Source: Candidatus Saccharimonadales bacterium (GTDB lineage: Bacteria > Patescibacteriota > Saccharimonadia > Saccharimonadales > Saccharimonadaceae). Taken from it: a DNA stretch of 19,785 bases. A program made the translations under genes and the position numbers. Shown here piece by piece: positions 7,577-14,492 of the stretch. Under the pieces are notes generated by a model, which saw nothing but the letters and a program-made list of their open reading frames with translations, was not told the DNA's origin and searched no databases. Where the stretch lies: the NCBI GenBank assembly GCA_030145955.1, contig JASLCR010000012.1, positions 1 to 19,785 on the forward strand, given 5' to 3'. The stretch's first letter is position 1; each line of letters starts with the position of its first letter.

Positions 7577-8548
7577 CTAGTGCATCCCCTCGTGATTCAT
7601 ATGTTCCATTGTACCCGATTCTTTGCTATCGCCATTTGATGCACCGTGATCCATATACTTAGCGATGATCTTGTCGTAAATATCTGATTCATGCAGCATA
7701 TAGTACATAACTGGTTGTTTACGGCTTGGCTTGGCGAGCTTTTCATACGCAGTCCATGTAAGGTGATTGTTTGAACCTTGAAGGTTCTTCACCCATTGGT
7801 CAAATTCAGTCCGCGAGCTCGCTATCGTTTTAAAGTTCATTTCCGCGTAGCCTTCACCAGAAATATTTGTATTCGTACCACGATACTCGCCAGAATGACT
7901 TGCCTCGAGGCTTAAGCGCGTCGTCATGCCATTCATCGCATAAATTTGACTTCCGAGTTCCGGTATCCAAAATGTACTCATTGGCGAGTCGGCGCTAACC
8001 TCGAAGTTCACTGGTGTTTTTTCTGGAATGCGAAGTTCGTTCACGCTCGCAATACCTTGCTCAGGATACAAGAAAAGCCACTTCCATTGCAGCGCCACTA
8101 CCTGTACCCGTATCGGCTTTTTATCAGATTCAAGCTGACGGTAGGGGTCTAGCTGGTGCGATGACATCCAGGTCACAACACTAAGTACCAAAATAATTGC
8201 AAATGGAATCCCCCACCACACAAGCTCCAATAGTGTACTACCGTGCTGCTCTGGTTCGTATTTGGCTTTCTTATTTGCTGCTCGGTAACGGACTGCAAAA
8301 ACAAAAAGTAATATAAAGACCGGAATTACCACTACCATGCCAAGTAGCACAGTAAATGTAATGAGGCTCAGCTGCTGGCTTGCGATAACGCCCTTTGGAT
8401 CAAGAATAGCGATACTGCGACCCTGAAGCATCACCACCATAGTCGCCGCGGCCACGAGAAGTACAGTACCGGCAATTATACCGATACGTTTTGCTGTTAG
8501 CAGCCCTAAGGCTGCATCTACCCTACCCTCAATCTTCTTTCGTTTCAT
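7577..8548 (-). CDS. cyoA: Cytochrome bo3 oxidase subunit II
   Basis: Quinol oxidase subunit II with two membrane helices (about 22-43 and 60-86) and an outer cupredoxin-like domain. Diagnostic matches to E. coli CyoA are LDPKG at 49-53, RYRA..KKAKYEP, VVALQWKWLFLYPEQGIA, and LGSQIYAMNGM. The CuA cysteines of cytochrome c oxidases are absent, as expected for a quinol oxidase. The lipoprotein cysteine of E. coli (SGCNSALLDPKG) is replaced by arginine (QGRSIAILDPKG), so it should not be lipidated. The C-terminus is histidine- and methionine-rich, as in E. coli. An upstream ATG at 8566 overlaps the predicted -10 element, so I start at ATG 8548 (MKRKKIEG, 323 residues), with a weak AGAAG site before it. 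First gene of the cyo operon. Confidence 0.95.
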   Translation of the reverse strand: MKRKKIEGRVDAALGLLTAKRIGIIAGTVLLVAAATMVVMLQGRSIAILDPKGVIASQQLSLITFTVLLGMVVVIPVFILLFVFAVRYRAANKKAKYEPEQHGSTLLELVWWGIPFAIILVLSVVTWMSSHQLDPYRQLESDKKPIRVQVVALQWKWLFLYPEQGIASVNELRIPEKTPVNFEVSADSPMSTFWIPELGSQIYAMNGMTTRLSLEASHSGEYRGTNTNISGEGYAEMNFKTIASSRTEFDQWVKNLQGSNNHLTWTAYEKLAKPSRKQPVMYYMLHESDIYDKIIAKYMDHGASNGDSKESGTMEHMNHEGMH

Positions 8549-8564
8549 AGCGCTTCTGCTTCTC

Positions 8565-8593
8565 ATAATACAAACATTCCACTAATAAAACAA
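8565..8593 (-). promoter_or_regulatory. Promoter of the cyo operon
   Basis: On the minus strand TTGTTT (8588-8593) and TATTAT (8565-8570) are separated by exactly 17 bp, the preferred spacing for a sigma-70 type promoter. The predicted start near 8558 falls downstream of the ATG at 8566 and about 10 nt before the ATG at 8548, which supports the shorter CyoA start. The -35 is a weak match (3 of 6). Confidence 0.55.
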
Positions 8594-8598
8594 TCGGG

Positions 8599-8604
8599 TA
8601 TACT
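8599..8604 (+). promoter_or_regulatory. -10 element of the YbaN-like gene
   Basis: TATACT ends 9 nt before the ATG at 8614, which predicts a leader of only 2-3 nt. AAAAGGAG lies between the hexamer and the ATG, but it ends 1-2 nt before the start codon, too close for normal Shine-Dalgarno pairing. It lies back to back with the cyo -35 (8588-8593). Confidence 0.5.
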
Positions 8605-8613
8605 AAAAGGAGT

Positions 8614-9045
8614 ATGCCAAACCATGAGAACAATCAAGACATTTCAATCGCTAAAAGAATTATCTATCTAGCGCTCGGGCTTATCACTACAGGGCTCGGT
8701 ATTTTAGGTGTCTGGGTTCCAGGACTTCCGACAACTGTTTTCATTCTCATTGCGCTCTGGGCATTTTCGCACTCAAGTCCCAGGCTTCACGCATGGCTAC
8801 TGAAAGTTCCCATCTTAAGCTCAGCAGTCAAAGAAGCGCACCGCTTCCAGCGTGAAGGCAATATCGATCGACGCGTGAAGTTTATCTCCCAGGCATGTTC
8901 ATGGGTCTCTTTTATCGGTGTTACGGTTACCCTACGCAGCATTCCCGTATCATTGGTTGTGGGGTTGCTTGCCCTATCATGCAGCATTTTTATGTACACG
9001 GTACCGACAAAGCAGTCCGAAACAAGCAGGCCGAAAGATAACTAG
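8614..9045 (+). CDS. YbaN/DUF454 family inner-membrane protein
   Basis: A 143-residue membrane protein of the DUF454 family, whose biochemical role is unknown. The family pattern is clear: RIIYLALGLITTGLGILGVWVPGLPTT forms the first helix and the invariant PGLPTT loop, then FILIALWAFSHSSPRLHAWLL. Two more hydrophobic segments follow near the C-terminus (VSFIGVTVTL, VSLVVGLLALSCSIFMY). Both termini are polar. The start at 8614 is probably used on a nearly leaderless transcript. The gene is divergent from cyoA, with the promoters within 6 bp of each other, so expression may be linked to that of the oxidase. It converges on pheT with an 8-nt gap. Confidence 0.82.
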   Translation: MPNHENNQDISIAKRIIYLALGLITTGLGILGVWVPGLPTTVFILIALWAFSHSSPRLHAWLLKVPILSSAVKEAHRFQREGNIDRRVKFISQACSWVSFIGVTVTLRSIPVSLVVGLLALSCSIFMYTVPTKQSETSRPKDN

Positions 9046-9061
9046 GGCTGCTATTATTTTT
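9025..9061 (+). terminator. Putative intrinsic terminator of the YbaN-like gene
   Basis: AGCAGGCC (9025-9032) can pair with GGGCTGCT (9045-9052) with 7 of 8 base pairs and one G/G mismatch, and ATTATTTTT follows. The stem includes the stop codon of the YbaN-like gene and reaches to within 2 nt of the pheT stop. Confidence 0.45.
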
Positions 9062-11540
9062 CTATACTAGTACGAATCTTCTCGATTAGCGCAGTGACCT
9101 CGTCTTCCACCAATGTACGATCAAAATTCGTCACTGTCACACGCAACGTTATCGTCTTAATATCGTGGTTATTTTCCGCCTGATACACCGCGACCGGCTC
9201 TATATACACACGCTCGCTAGCATCAGCAGACTGCTCAAGAACTTTATTTGCCTGGTCAAATACTGACTGGTAGCTTGTCTCGCTCGGTACCACAAGAGAA
9301 ATATCCTGCGTAATACTCGGAAAGCGACTAAGCGGCTCATACTGATTTTCTTTAGAAGTTAGCAGATCAAGATGTACTTCAAATCCTGCTACAAAATCAG
9401 GAAGCTTAAATGCTTTCTTGGCAGCCTGAGTAAATTCGCCAAATACTCCCCAAATTTGACCATCTTTTACGATAACCGCCGCGCGATTCTTATCATACGC
9501 AGCCACGAGTTGTGCACTTTTTTCATCATTTGCAGTATCAAAATCTTTTAGCGCCACTACTTCCGCAGTCGATATATCCATAATGCGCTCCAGATATCGT
9601 CGCACAGCATAAAACGCCGCGCCCGCTGGCTTTTGCTTGTCGCCGTAGGCAAGAATGAGTGCAACATGATTATCTTCATTTGGTACGCTCGGCTCATTTG
9701 AATCCATCTCGCCCTTAAAATGCGTTTTACCAAGTTCAAACAACGCGAATTGATCATAGCCAGCACGATAATTTACTTGCACTTTATCAAGTAGACTCGG
9801 CATCATGCTTAAACGGTAATACTGGAGATCTGGGCTGAGCGCATTGGAAAGTTTATACGCACACGATGGATCCTGACCGGCATTTTTCAATACTTTTTCA
9901 TGCGCAAAGCTATAAGTTAGTACTTCATTGGCACCAGCCTTCGCAAGTATCTCTCGCACATGCTGCTTCAGCTCACGTTTCTCGTTCTTTTCTGCAGGTT
10001 TCGTAGTACGAGTCGGTAGTTCGCGTGGCAACTTATCGAAGCCGTAAAGACGACCAACTTCTTCGACGACGTCTTCGGGCTGCTCAATATCTGTACGCCA
10101 GAATGGTGCAGTAACACAAATCTCGTCCAAATGCCCCATATCATGTGAGTGAAACTCGACGTTTTCAAGCAGCTCTACCATTTGCTTATCCGAAAGCTTT
10201 GTACCCAACCTGCCGTTAATAAACTCTGAAGCAATTGTATCCGGCGTCCACTTATCCTTAAAGTTGTCGTCGTGATCATCTCTAAAGACTTTTTGATCAA
10301 ATACTTCACTGGCTTGCTCTGCTGCCGATACATCTTTGATGCTCATCATTAGAAGATTAATAATGCGATCATTTTGTAGCGGCGATTGGCCTTTATTGAA
10401 CCGAGTAAGGGCATCGGTAAATACGCCATGCCGCATACTGCTTTTACGTGCCACGTACATATCAAACGTCGCAACTTCAAGCACAATATTTTTCGTATCT
10501 GCAGAAACTTCACTGTTGCCACCGCCCATGATACCGCCAAGACCAATTGCGCCTTCACCATCCGCGATAACGATATCATCTTCGGTTAGTTCATATGTTT
10601 TACCATTGAGCAGTTCGATCTTTTCGCCCTGGTGCGCCATGCGAGCACCGATCTTATGGCCACGGATTTTGTCGTAGTCATAAGCATGTGTCGGCTGTGC
10701 CGTGAGCAGCATGACATAGTTCGTCACGTCGACAATATTATTGATAGCTTTACCACCCATCGCCACCAGCGCACATTGCAGCCACAGCGGGCTTGGCTTT
10801 ACTTCGACATTGTTCATCGCCGCGAACATAATACGCGGCACTTTATCGCCTGCTTCGTTAAACACTTCAAGCTCCAAACCTTCGGCTGAAGCAAACTCAG
10901 GCACATTCAAGTACCATTCAGGGCTTGTGAATGTATGGCCCAAAATACCGGCGATCTCCCGAGCTACGCCCAGCTGACCGAAAAGATCAGGCCGATGCGT
11001 GAACATCTTGTTTTCGATATCAATTATCGTATCATTAAGGCCATACGCCTCTGCGAAACTTACACCAGACTTGATCTCAATATCATATGGTCGCCATTCC
11101 TCGGGATTGATTTCAATAATCCCGTCATGGTCACTATTGATCGCCAATTCATCGCCAGCCGCCAGCATGCCGTTGCTCATCACGCCGCGTAGTTCACGAG
11201 CACCCAGCTTAAACTCATCGTCGGTGCCGTACGTACTTGGCACAATAGATTCCGGCGGCAGCCATACGGCCCACATATCAGCATGCACATTAGGTGCACC
11301 ACAGACGACTTGAATTAGTTCGCCAGTTCCGGCATCAATCTTGCATACATTCAAGCGGTCAGCATTTGGATGCTTCTCGCACTCAACGACTTTAACGATC
11401 TTTGCATCTTTATATTTATCTGCAAGATCAATAACTTCTTCGACACCGCCGAGTTGTTCATTAATTCGCTTTACCAACTCATCAACCGGAGGTAACTCGA
11501 AATCGATATATTGCTTGATTGTATTTAGGCTAACTTTCAT
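9054..11540 (-). CDS. pheT: Phenylalanyl-tRNA synthetase beta subunit
   Basis: Beta subunit of the alpha2-beta2 enzyme that charges tRNA-Phe; it carries tRNA-binding and editing modules. The 828 residues have the full bacterial domain order: an N-terminal coiled segment, the EMAP/OB-like tRNA-binding domain (about 40-150, HPNADRLNVCKID), the B3/B4 editing domain (with AIGLGGIMGGGNSEV), the B5 domain (about 415-485), the catalytic-like core (RELKQHVREILAKAGANEVLTYSF onward), and the C-terminal anticodon-binding FDX-ACB domain (734-828, starting YEPLSRFPSITQDISLVV). The ATG overlaps the UGA stop of the SGNH gene as ATGA, and no Shine-Dalgarno site precedes it, so translation probably depends on re-initiation after that gene. 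Confidence 0.97.
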   Translation of the reverse strand: MKVSLNTIKQYIDFELPPVDELVKRINEQLGGVEEVIDLADKYKDAKIVKVVECEKHPNADRLNVCKIDAGTGELIQVVCGAPNVHADMWAVWLPPESIVPSTYGTDDEFKLGARELRGVMSNGMLAAGDELAINSDHDGIIEINPEEWRPYDIEIKSGVSFAEAYGLNDTIIDIENKMFTHRPDLFGQLGVAREIAGILGHTFTSPEWYLNVPEFASAEGLELEVFNEAGDKVPRIMFAAMNNVEVKPSPLWLQCALVAMGGKAINNIVDVTNYVMLLTAQPTHAYDYDKIRGHKIGARMAHQGEKIELLNGKTYELTEDDIVIADGEGAIGLGGIMGGGNSEVSADTKNIVLEVATFDMYVARKSSMRHGVFTDALTRFNKGQSPLQNDRIINLLMMSIKDVSAAEQASEVFDQKVFRDDHDDNFKDKWTPDTIASEFINGRLGTKLSDKQMVELLENVEFHSHDMGHLDEICVTAPFWRTDIEQPEDVVEEVGRLYGFDKLPRELPTRTTKPAEKNEKRELKQHVREILAKAGANEVLTYSFAHEKVLKNAGQDPSCAYKLSNALSPDLQYYRLSMMPSLLDKVQVNYRAGYDQFALFELGKTHFKGEMDSNEPSVPNEDNHVALILAYGDKQKPAGAAFYAVRRYLERIMDISTAEVVALKDFDTANDEKSAQLVAAYDKNRAAVIVKDGQIWGVFGEFTQAAKKAFKLPDFVAGFEVHLDLLTSKENQYEPLSRFPSITQDISLVVPSETSYQSVFDQANKVLEQSADASERVYIEPVAVYQAENNHDIKTITLRVTVTNFDRTLVEDEVTALIEKIRTSIEK

Positions 11541-12163
11541 AGTATTTTACTTAGAGCTTTCTTAACTTCATTATAAATGATCTCATGGCCCATACTGTTT
11601 GGATGAACTCCATCATGCATGAGGTCATTCAGGTCGTGCTCATCGAACTTATTCCACACATTAATATATACTGCACCCCGCTGGCTACAGAATGACCTTA
11701 GAGTCTCATCAAATAGCCTCATCCTCTCGGTAGAATAACATTTGCCCGTCTCGCTCCACGGCATTGGGTTTAATAATTCATCCTGTACAGGAGTGAGTCC
11801 AACAAACAAAATTCTATCACTGTACTTCTTTGCTTTCCCATGCAAGTCAGCAAGTCTCTCTACATATTCGAAGGGTTCACTTGAATTATTTTCCTGACGA
11901 AAAATAGTATCATTAGTTCCAGTTGCAAAAACAAACACAATCTCATCTTTACCCGAAAACCGTGCAGCTACTTCGTTATCGAATCTTTTGGCTATATTAC
12001 GGGTATCATCTCCATCAACACCGAGATTGAAAAAAGATGAATAATTGTCACTCTTCCCCGCAAGATACATCGCATCAAACGATTTCCTTACACGCCCCGG
12101 CCAGCCTCCATCACTATCCCAAAAACCTTGTATGATACTGTCACCGAAGAAAAATACAATCAT
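11537..12163 (-). CDS. SGNH/GDSL-family hydrolase between pheS and pheT
   Basis: A 208-residue serine esterase-type protein without signal peptide. All four SGNH blocks are present: the nucleophile S9 in FFGDSIIQGF, G48 in NLGVDGDDTRN, N84 in GTNDT, and the D184-x-x-H187 pair in DGVHPNSMGH. The family includes esterases, thioesterases, lysophospholipases and carbohydrate deacetylases; the substrate cannot be told. The ATG lies 2 nt after the pheS stop, and the UGA stop overlaps the pheT ATG (ATGA), so it is translated inside the pheS-pheT operon. In several lines counted by hand its GC content is near 40 %, lower than parts of pheS and pheT, which hints at acquisition, but this is a rough estimate. 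Confidence 0.92.
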   Translation of the reverse strand: MIVFFFGDSIIQGFWDSDGGWPGRVRKSFDAMYLAGKSDNYSSFFNLGVDGDDTRNIAKRFDNEVAARFSGKDEIVFVFATGTNDTIFRQENNSSEPFEYVERLADLHGKAKKYSDRILFVGLTPVQDELLNPMPWSETGKCYSTERMRLFDETLRSFCSQRGAVYINVWNKFDEHDLNDLMHDGVHPNSMGHEIIYNEVKKALSKIL

Positions 12164-12165
12164 TC

Positions 12166-13203
12166 CTAGAACTGCCTCAAAAAATCTAACTTTGCACTCT
12201 CAAAATGTCGAACATCTTCGATGTTGTGTTTCATCATCACCAAGCGATCAATACCACAGCCAAAGGCAAATCCAGTATATTCATTAGGATCAATATCTGC
12301 AGCCTTCAGAACATTTGGATGAATCATACCGCAGCCAAGCAACTCAACCCAGCCTTCACCAGAACATACTTTGCAGTTCGGATCTTTACCTTCACAGAAT
12401 GGGCAGCTGAGAGCAAATTCAAAGCTTGGTTCAGTAAACGGAAAGTAGAATGGATTTACACGGACATTAAGTTTTTTGCCATAGTACTCTTCAAGGAATT
12501 TCTGCAACGTAGCGATCAACATACCAGCATGCACACCCTTCGCCACGTAGACGCCCTCAACTTGGTAGAAAGTATGCTCATGACGAGCATCGAGATCTTC
12601 GTTGCGAAATACTCGGTCTGGCACAACAGCTGCAATTGCCTCGCCGTTTTCTAGATTCTCACGATACTTTTTCAGTACGCGATTTTGCATGGTAGAAGTA
12701 TGTGCTGGTGCGATAAATTGCTCGCCGTCCTCGTCAGTTTCGACGGTCATAAATGTATCGTAATCATCTCGCGCTGGGTGACCCTTCGGAAAATTGAGCG
12801 ACTCAAACATATGATACTGATCATCAATTTCACGACTATCCTCAACCACAAATCCCATGCGCTGGAAGATATCAGAAAGTTTCGCAATCTCCTGTGTTAG
12901 TGGGTGTATCGAGCCGTCTTCACTTGGAAGCAACTGCGGAATACCAGCATTGATATCCATTGGTGCCGTCACATCGATCGGAGGCAATTCAATGGTTTTA
13001 TCGAGCTCGCCTGCAACCCTTGCCTTCAATTCCTGAGAAAGCGCATTCACCGCCTGACCAAACTCACGGCGCTGCTCGGGAGCAATATCTTTAATTGATG
13101 CAAGCAGCTCCTTTAACTCAGGCGCTTTAAGTATCTCGCGTTTGTCTTCAATTGTCTCGTAGCGCGCCAATAGCTCGTTACGTACTTTGGTAATTTTTTC
13201 CAT
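12166..13203 (-). CDS. pheS: Phenylalanyl-tRNA synthetase alpha subunit
   Basis: Catalytic alpha subunit: makes phenylalanyl-adenylate and transfers Phe to tRNA-Phe. The 345 residues comprise an N-terminal coiled-coil (about 1-80) that contacts tRNA and a class II core. Motif 2 is seen in FRNEDLDARHEHTFYQVEG (199-217) and motif 3 in GFAFGCGIDRL (311-321). Between them a short insert holds four cysteines, C267, C270, C277 and C280 (CPFC...CKVC), spaced like a zinc knuckle; such an insert is known from a subset of bacterial PheS proteins. The ATG follows a -10 hexamer (13213-13218) by 9 nt with no Shine-Dalgarno site, so the operon transcript is probably almost leaderless. The SGNH gene starts 2 nt after the stop. 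Confidence 0.97.
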   Translation of the reverse strand: MEKITKVRNELLARYETIEDKREILKAPELKELLASIKDIAPEQRREFGQAVNALSQELKARVAGELDKTIELPPIDVTAPMDINAGIPQLLPSEDGSIHPLTQEIAKLSDIFQRMGFVVEDSREIDDQYHMFESLNFPKGHPARDDYDTFMTVETDEDGEQFIAPAHTSTMQNRVLKKYRENLENGEAIAAVVPDRVFRNEDLDARHEHTFYQVEGVYVAKGVHAGMLIATLQKFLEEYYGKKLNVRVNPFYFPFTEPSFEFALSCPFCEGKDPNCKVCSGEGWVELLGCGMIHPNVLKAADIDPNEYTGFAFGCGIDRLVMMKHNIEDVRHFESAKLDFLRQF

Positions 13204-13212
13204 CTGTTAGAC

Positions 13213-13218
13213 AGTATA
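13213..13218 (-). promoter_or_regulatory. -10 element of the pheS operon
   Basis: Minus-strand TATACT ends 9 nt before the pheS ATG. It lies in the 19-nt gap after the small membrane protein gene. The predicted start leaves a leader of about 2 nt, so no T-box or leader peptide attenuator fits in front of pheS. Confidence 0.55.
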
Positions 13219-13222
13219 TAAC

Positions 13223-13462
13223 CTAGAGGGCTATCACAGCAAGCCAAACAACAATTGCAACGGCCGCAATAGCAATAATTATCCAAGCCCAAGCAAGACT
13301 TGTTGTTTTCTTGCTATGTTCAAGATACGCTGAATCATCCACACCATCGGGTAACTCGCCATCGCCTTCCGCAGCTTTTTTCTTCGCCTTTTCAGCAAGC
13401 TCAGCAGCTATTCGTTGCTGCAATTTTGTGCGGGTGCTTTCTTGGTTTACAAACAATGCCAT
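13223..13462 (-). CDS. Small tail-anchored membrane protein, unknown function
   Basis: A 79-residue protein not recognised from any named family. It has a polar, lysine- and alanine-rich N-terminal half that looks helical (about 8-31, LQQRIAAELAEKAKKKAAE), an acidic linker (GDGELPDGVDDSAYLEH), and one strongly hydrophobic C-terminal helix (about 55-79, WAWIIIAIAAVAIVVWLAV) ending at the last residue. The layout is that of a tail-anchored protein with its N-terminus in the cytosol. The coding case rests on the extended -10 (TGgTATACT) ending 10 nt upstream of the ATG, the clean fit between two promoters, and the plausible topology. No Shine-Dalgarno site is seen. It is divergent from the MIP channel gene. 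Confidence 0.72.
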   Translation of the reverse strand: MALFVNQESTRTKLQQRIAAELAEKAKKKAAEGDGELPDGVDDSAYLEHSKKTTSLAWAWIIIAIAAVAIVVWLAVIAL

Positions 13463-13472
13463 AACTATTTTA

Positions 13473-13481
13473 AGTATACCA
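13473..13481 (-). promoter_or_regulatory. Extended -10 of the small tail-anchored protein gene
   Basis: Minus-strand TGgTATACT; the hexamer (13473-13478) ends 10 nt before the ATG at 13462. It is divergent from the MIP promoter, with the hexamers 19 bp apart. Confidence 0.55.
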
Positions 13482-13494
13482 TCCCTACATGGTG

Positions 13495-13503
13495 TGTTAT
13501 ACT
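13495..13503 (+). promoter_or_regulatory. Extended -10 of the MIP channel gene
   Basis: TGtTATACT, hexamer at 13498-13503, predicts a transcript start near 13510. That leaves a leader of about 33 nt with a strong AGGAGGG site (13529-13534 region) before the ATG at 13543. This is one of the few genes here with a conventional leader. Confidence 0.6.
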
Positions 13504-13542
13504 TTTGTCATATTCTTTAATGGAATAAGGAGGGAATACAAA

Positions 13543-14439
13543 ATGGCAACGAAAAAGTCTGCCTCGACAGCAAAGAAGTCTCCTGTAAAAAAGAAAACGA
13601 CTTCTGCAGCTGCGAAAACAACAAAAGCAAAAGCGGCTCCTGCTGCAAAGACAAGTATCACTACAACAACCGTAAAATCTTCGACATCTGCTTCACGCGG
13701 TAAGAGGGTTTTTAATTTCAGCCGGTCACCACTGCTTGCAGCGTCTGTAGCTGAATTTATCGGTACATTCCTACTTGCTGCAATCGTACTTGCATCAAGT
13801 GGCTCATCAATTGTAGCGCTCTTCGGACTCACAGCGATCGTACTGATGGTTGGTACTATTTCAGGTGCATACGCAAACCCAGCGCTCACTATTGGTGCAT
13901 GGGTAACTCGCCGTATGTCAGCAACTCGTGCAGTATCGTACCTCGTTGCACAAGTACTCGGCGCCCTACTTGCGCTCGTTGTACTCAACGCATTTGTGCA
14001 AGCTGCTCCAGAGGCATCACAGCAAATGTCAATGTTTGGCCAGCAAGCCGCACAAGTTGAAGTATTCAAGCTTGGCGAGATCGCGAAAGACAAAGAATGG
14101 CTCTTCCTTGCAGCTGAGCTTATCGGTACAGCCGTATTTGCCTTTGGGGTTGCTTCAATCACCCGCGAAAAAAGCCGCATGGCAGCCGCATTCGCTGTTG
14201 GTGGCTCACTCTTCGTTGGTCTCACAGTAACTGGCTACCTTACTGGCGTTGTGAGTGGTGCACAGGCTGGTCCTGCAGTACTCAACCCAGCAGTTGCAAC
14301 TGCACTCCAGGGCTTTGCTGCAACTACTTGGCAGAATCTATGGCCACTTAGCGTCTACCTGGTTGCACCAGCAATCGGTGGTGTGCTTGGTTTTGCACTA
14401 CGCGATCTCATCGCAAACGAAAGCGAAGCAAACGCTTAA
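13543..14439 (+). CDS. MIP-family (aquaporin-like) channel with lysine-rich N-terminal tail
   Basis: Membrane channel of the major intrinsic protein family, predicted to pass water or small neutral solutes. I start at ATG 13543, which has AGGAGGG 8-9 nt upstream; the longer frame from 13489 would begin before the promoter. Of 298 residues, the first about 55 form a low-complexity tail rich in Lys, Ala, Ser and Thr (MATKKSASTAKKSPVKKK...), like a histone H1 tail. Six hydrophobic helices follow. The first half-helix loop is SGAYANPALTIG (N112-P113-A114), close to consensus. The second is VLNPAVATA (N248-P249-A250); the arginine that normally follows this NPA and narrows the pore is replaced by V251. 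Substrate therefore cannot be inferred from standard rules. A perfect hairpin terminator follows. Confidence 0.85.
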   Translation: MATKKSASTAKKSPVKKKTTSAAAKTTKAKAAPAAKTSITTTTVKSSTSASRGKRVFNFSRSPLLAASVAEFIGTFLLAAIVLASSGSSIVALFGLTAIVLMVGTISGAYANPALTIGAWVTRRMSATRAVSYLVAQVLGALLALVVLNAFVQAAPEASQQMSMFGQQAAQVEVFKLGEIAKDKEWLFLAAELIGTAVFAFGVASITREKSRMAAAFAVGGSLFVGLTVTGYLTGVVSGAQAGPAVLNPAVATALQGFAATTWQNLWPLSVYLVAPAIGGVLGFALRDLIANESEANA

Positions 14440-14454
14440 AGTCTTTACAGACAT

Positions 14455-14492
14455 AATAAAAATATCCGCGGAAATCCGCGGATATTTTTATT
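14455..14492. terminator. Bidirectional intrinsic terminator between MIP gene and rmuC
   Basis: A perfect 17-bp inverted repeat: AATAAAAATATCCGCGG (14455-14471), loop AAAT, then its exact complement (14476-14492). The GC-rich core CCGCGG is flanked by A- and T-runs on both sides, so it can act in both directions. It starts 15 nt after the MIP stop and contains the rmuC stop codon (14488-14490). Confidence 0.9.

Noticed and set aside
4650..12163. Recoding of UGA as an amino acid
   Set aside because: UGA ends cyoB, cyoC and the SGNH gene exactly at overlapping start codons, and no in-frame UGA interrupts any conserved gene.
13204..13222. T-box or attenuator in front of pheS
   Set aside because: Only 19 nt separate pheS from the preceding gene and the predicted leader is about 2 nt, so there is no room.
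13497..14225. Long open frame of 242 codons on the minus strand opposite the MIP gene
   Set aside because: It is a shadow of the MIP gene: composition follows the complement of Lys/Ala/Ser codons, it has no recognisable domain, and the plus-strand gene has promoter, ribosome site and terminator.
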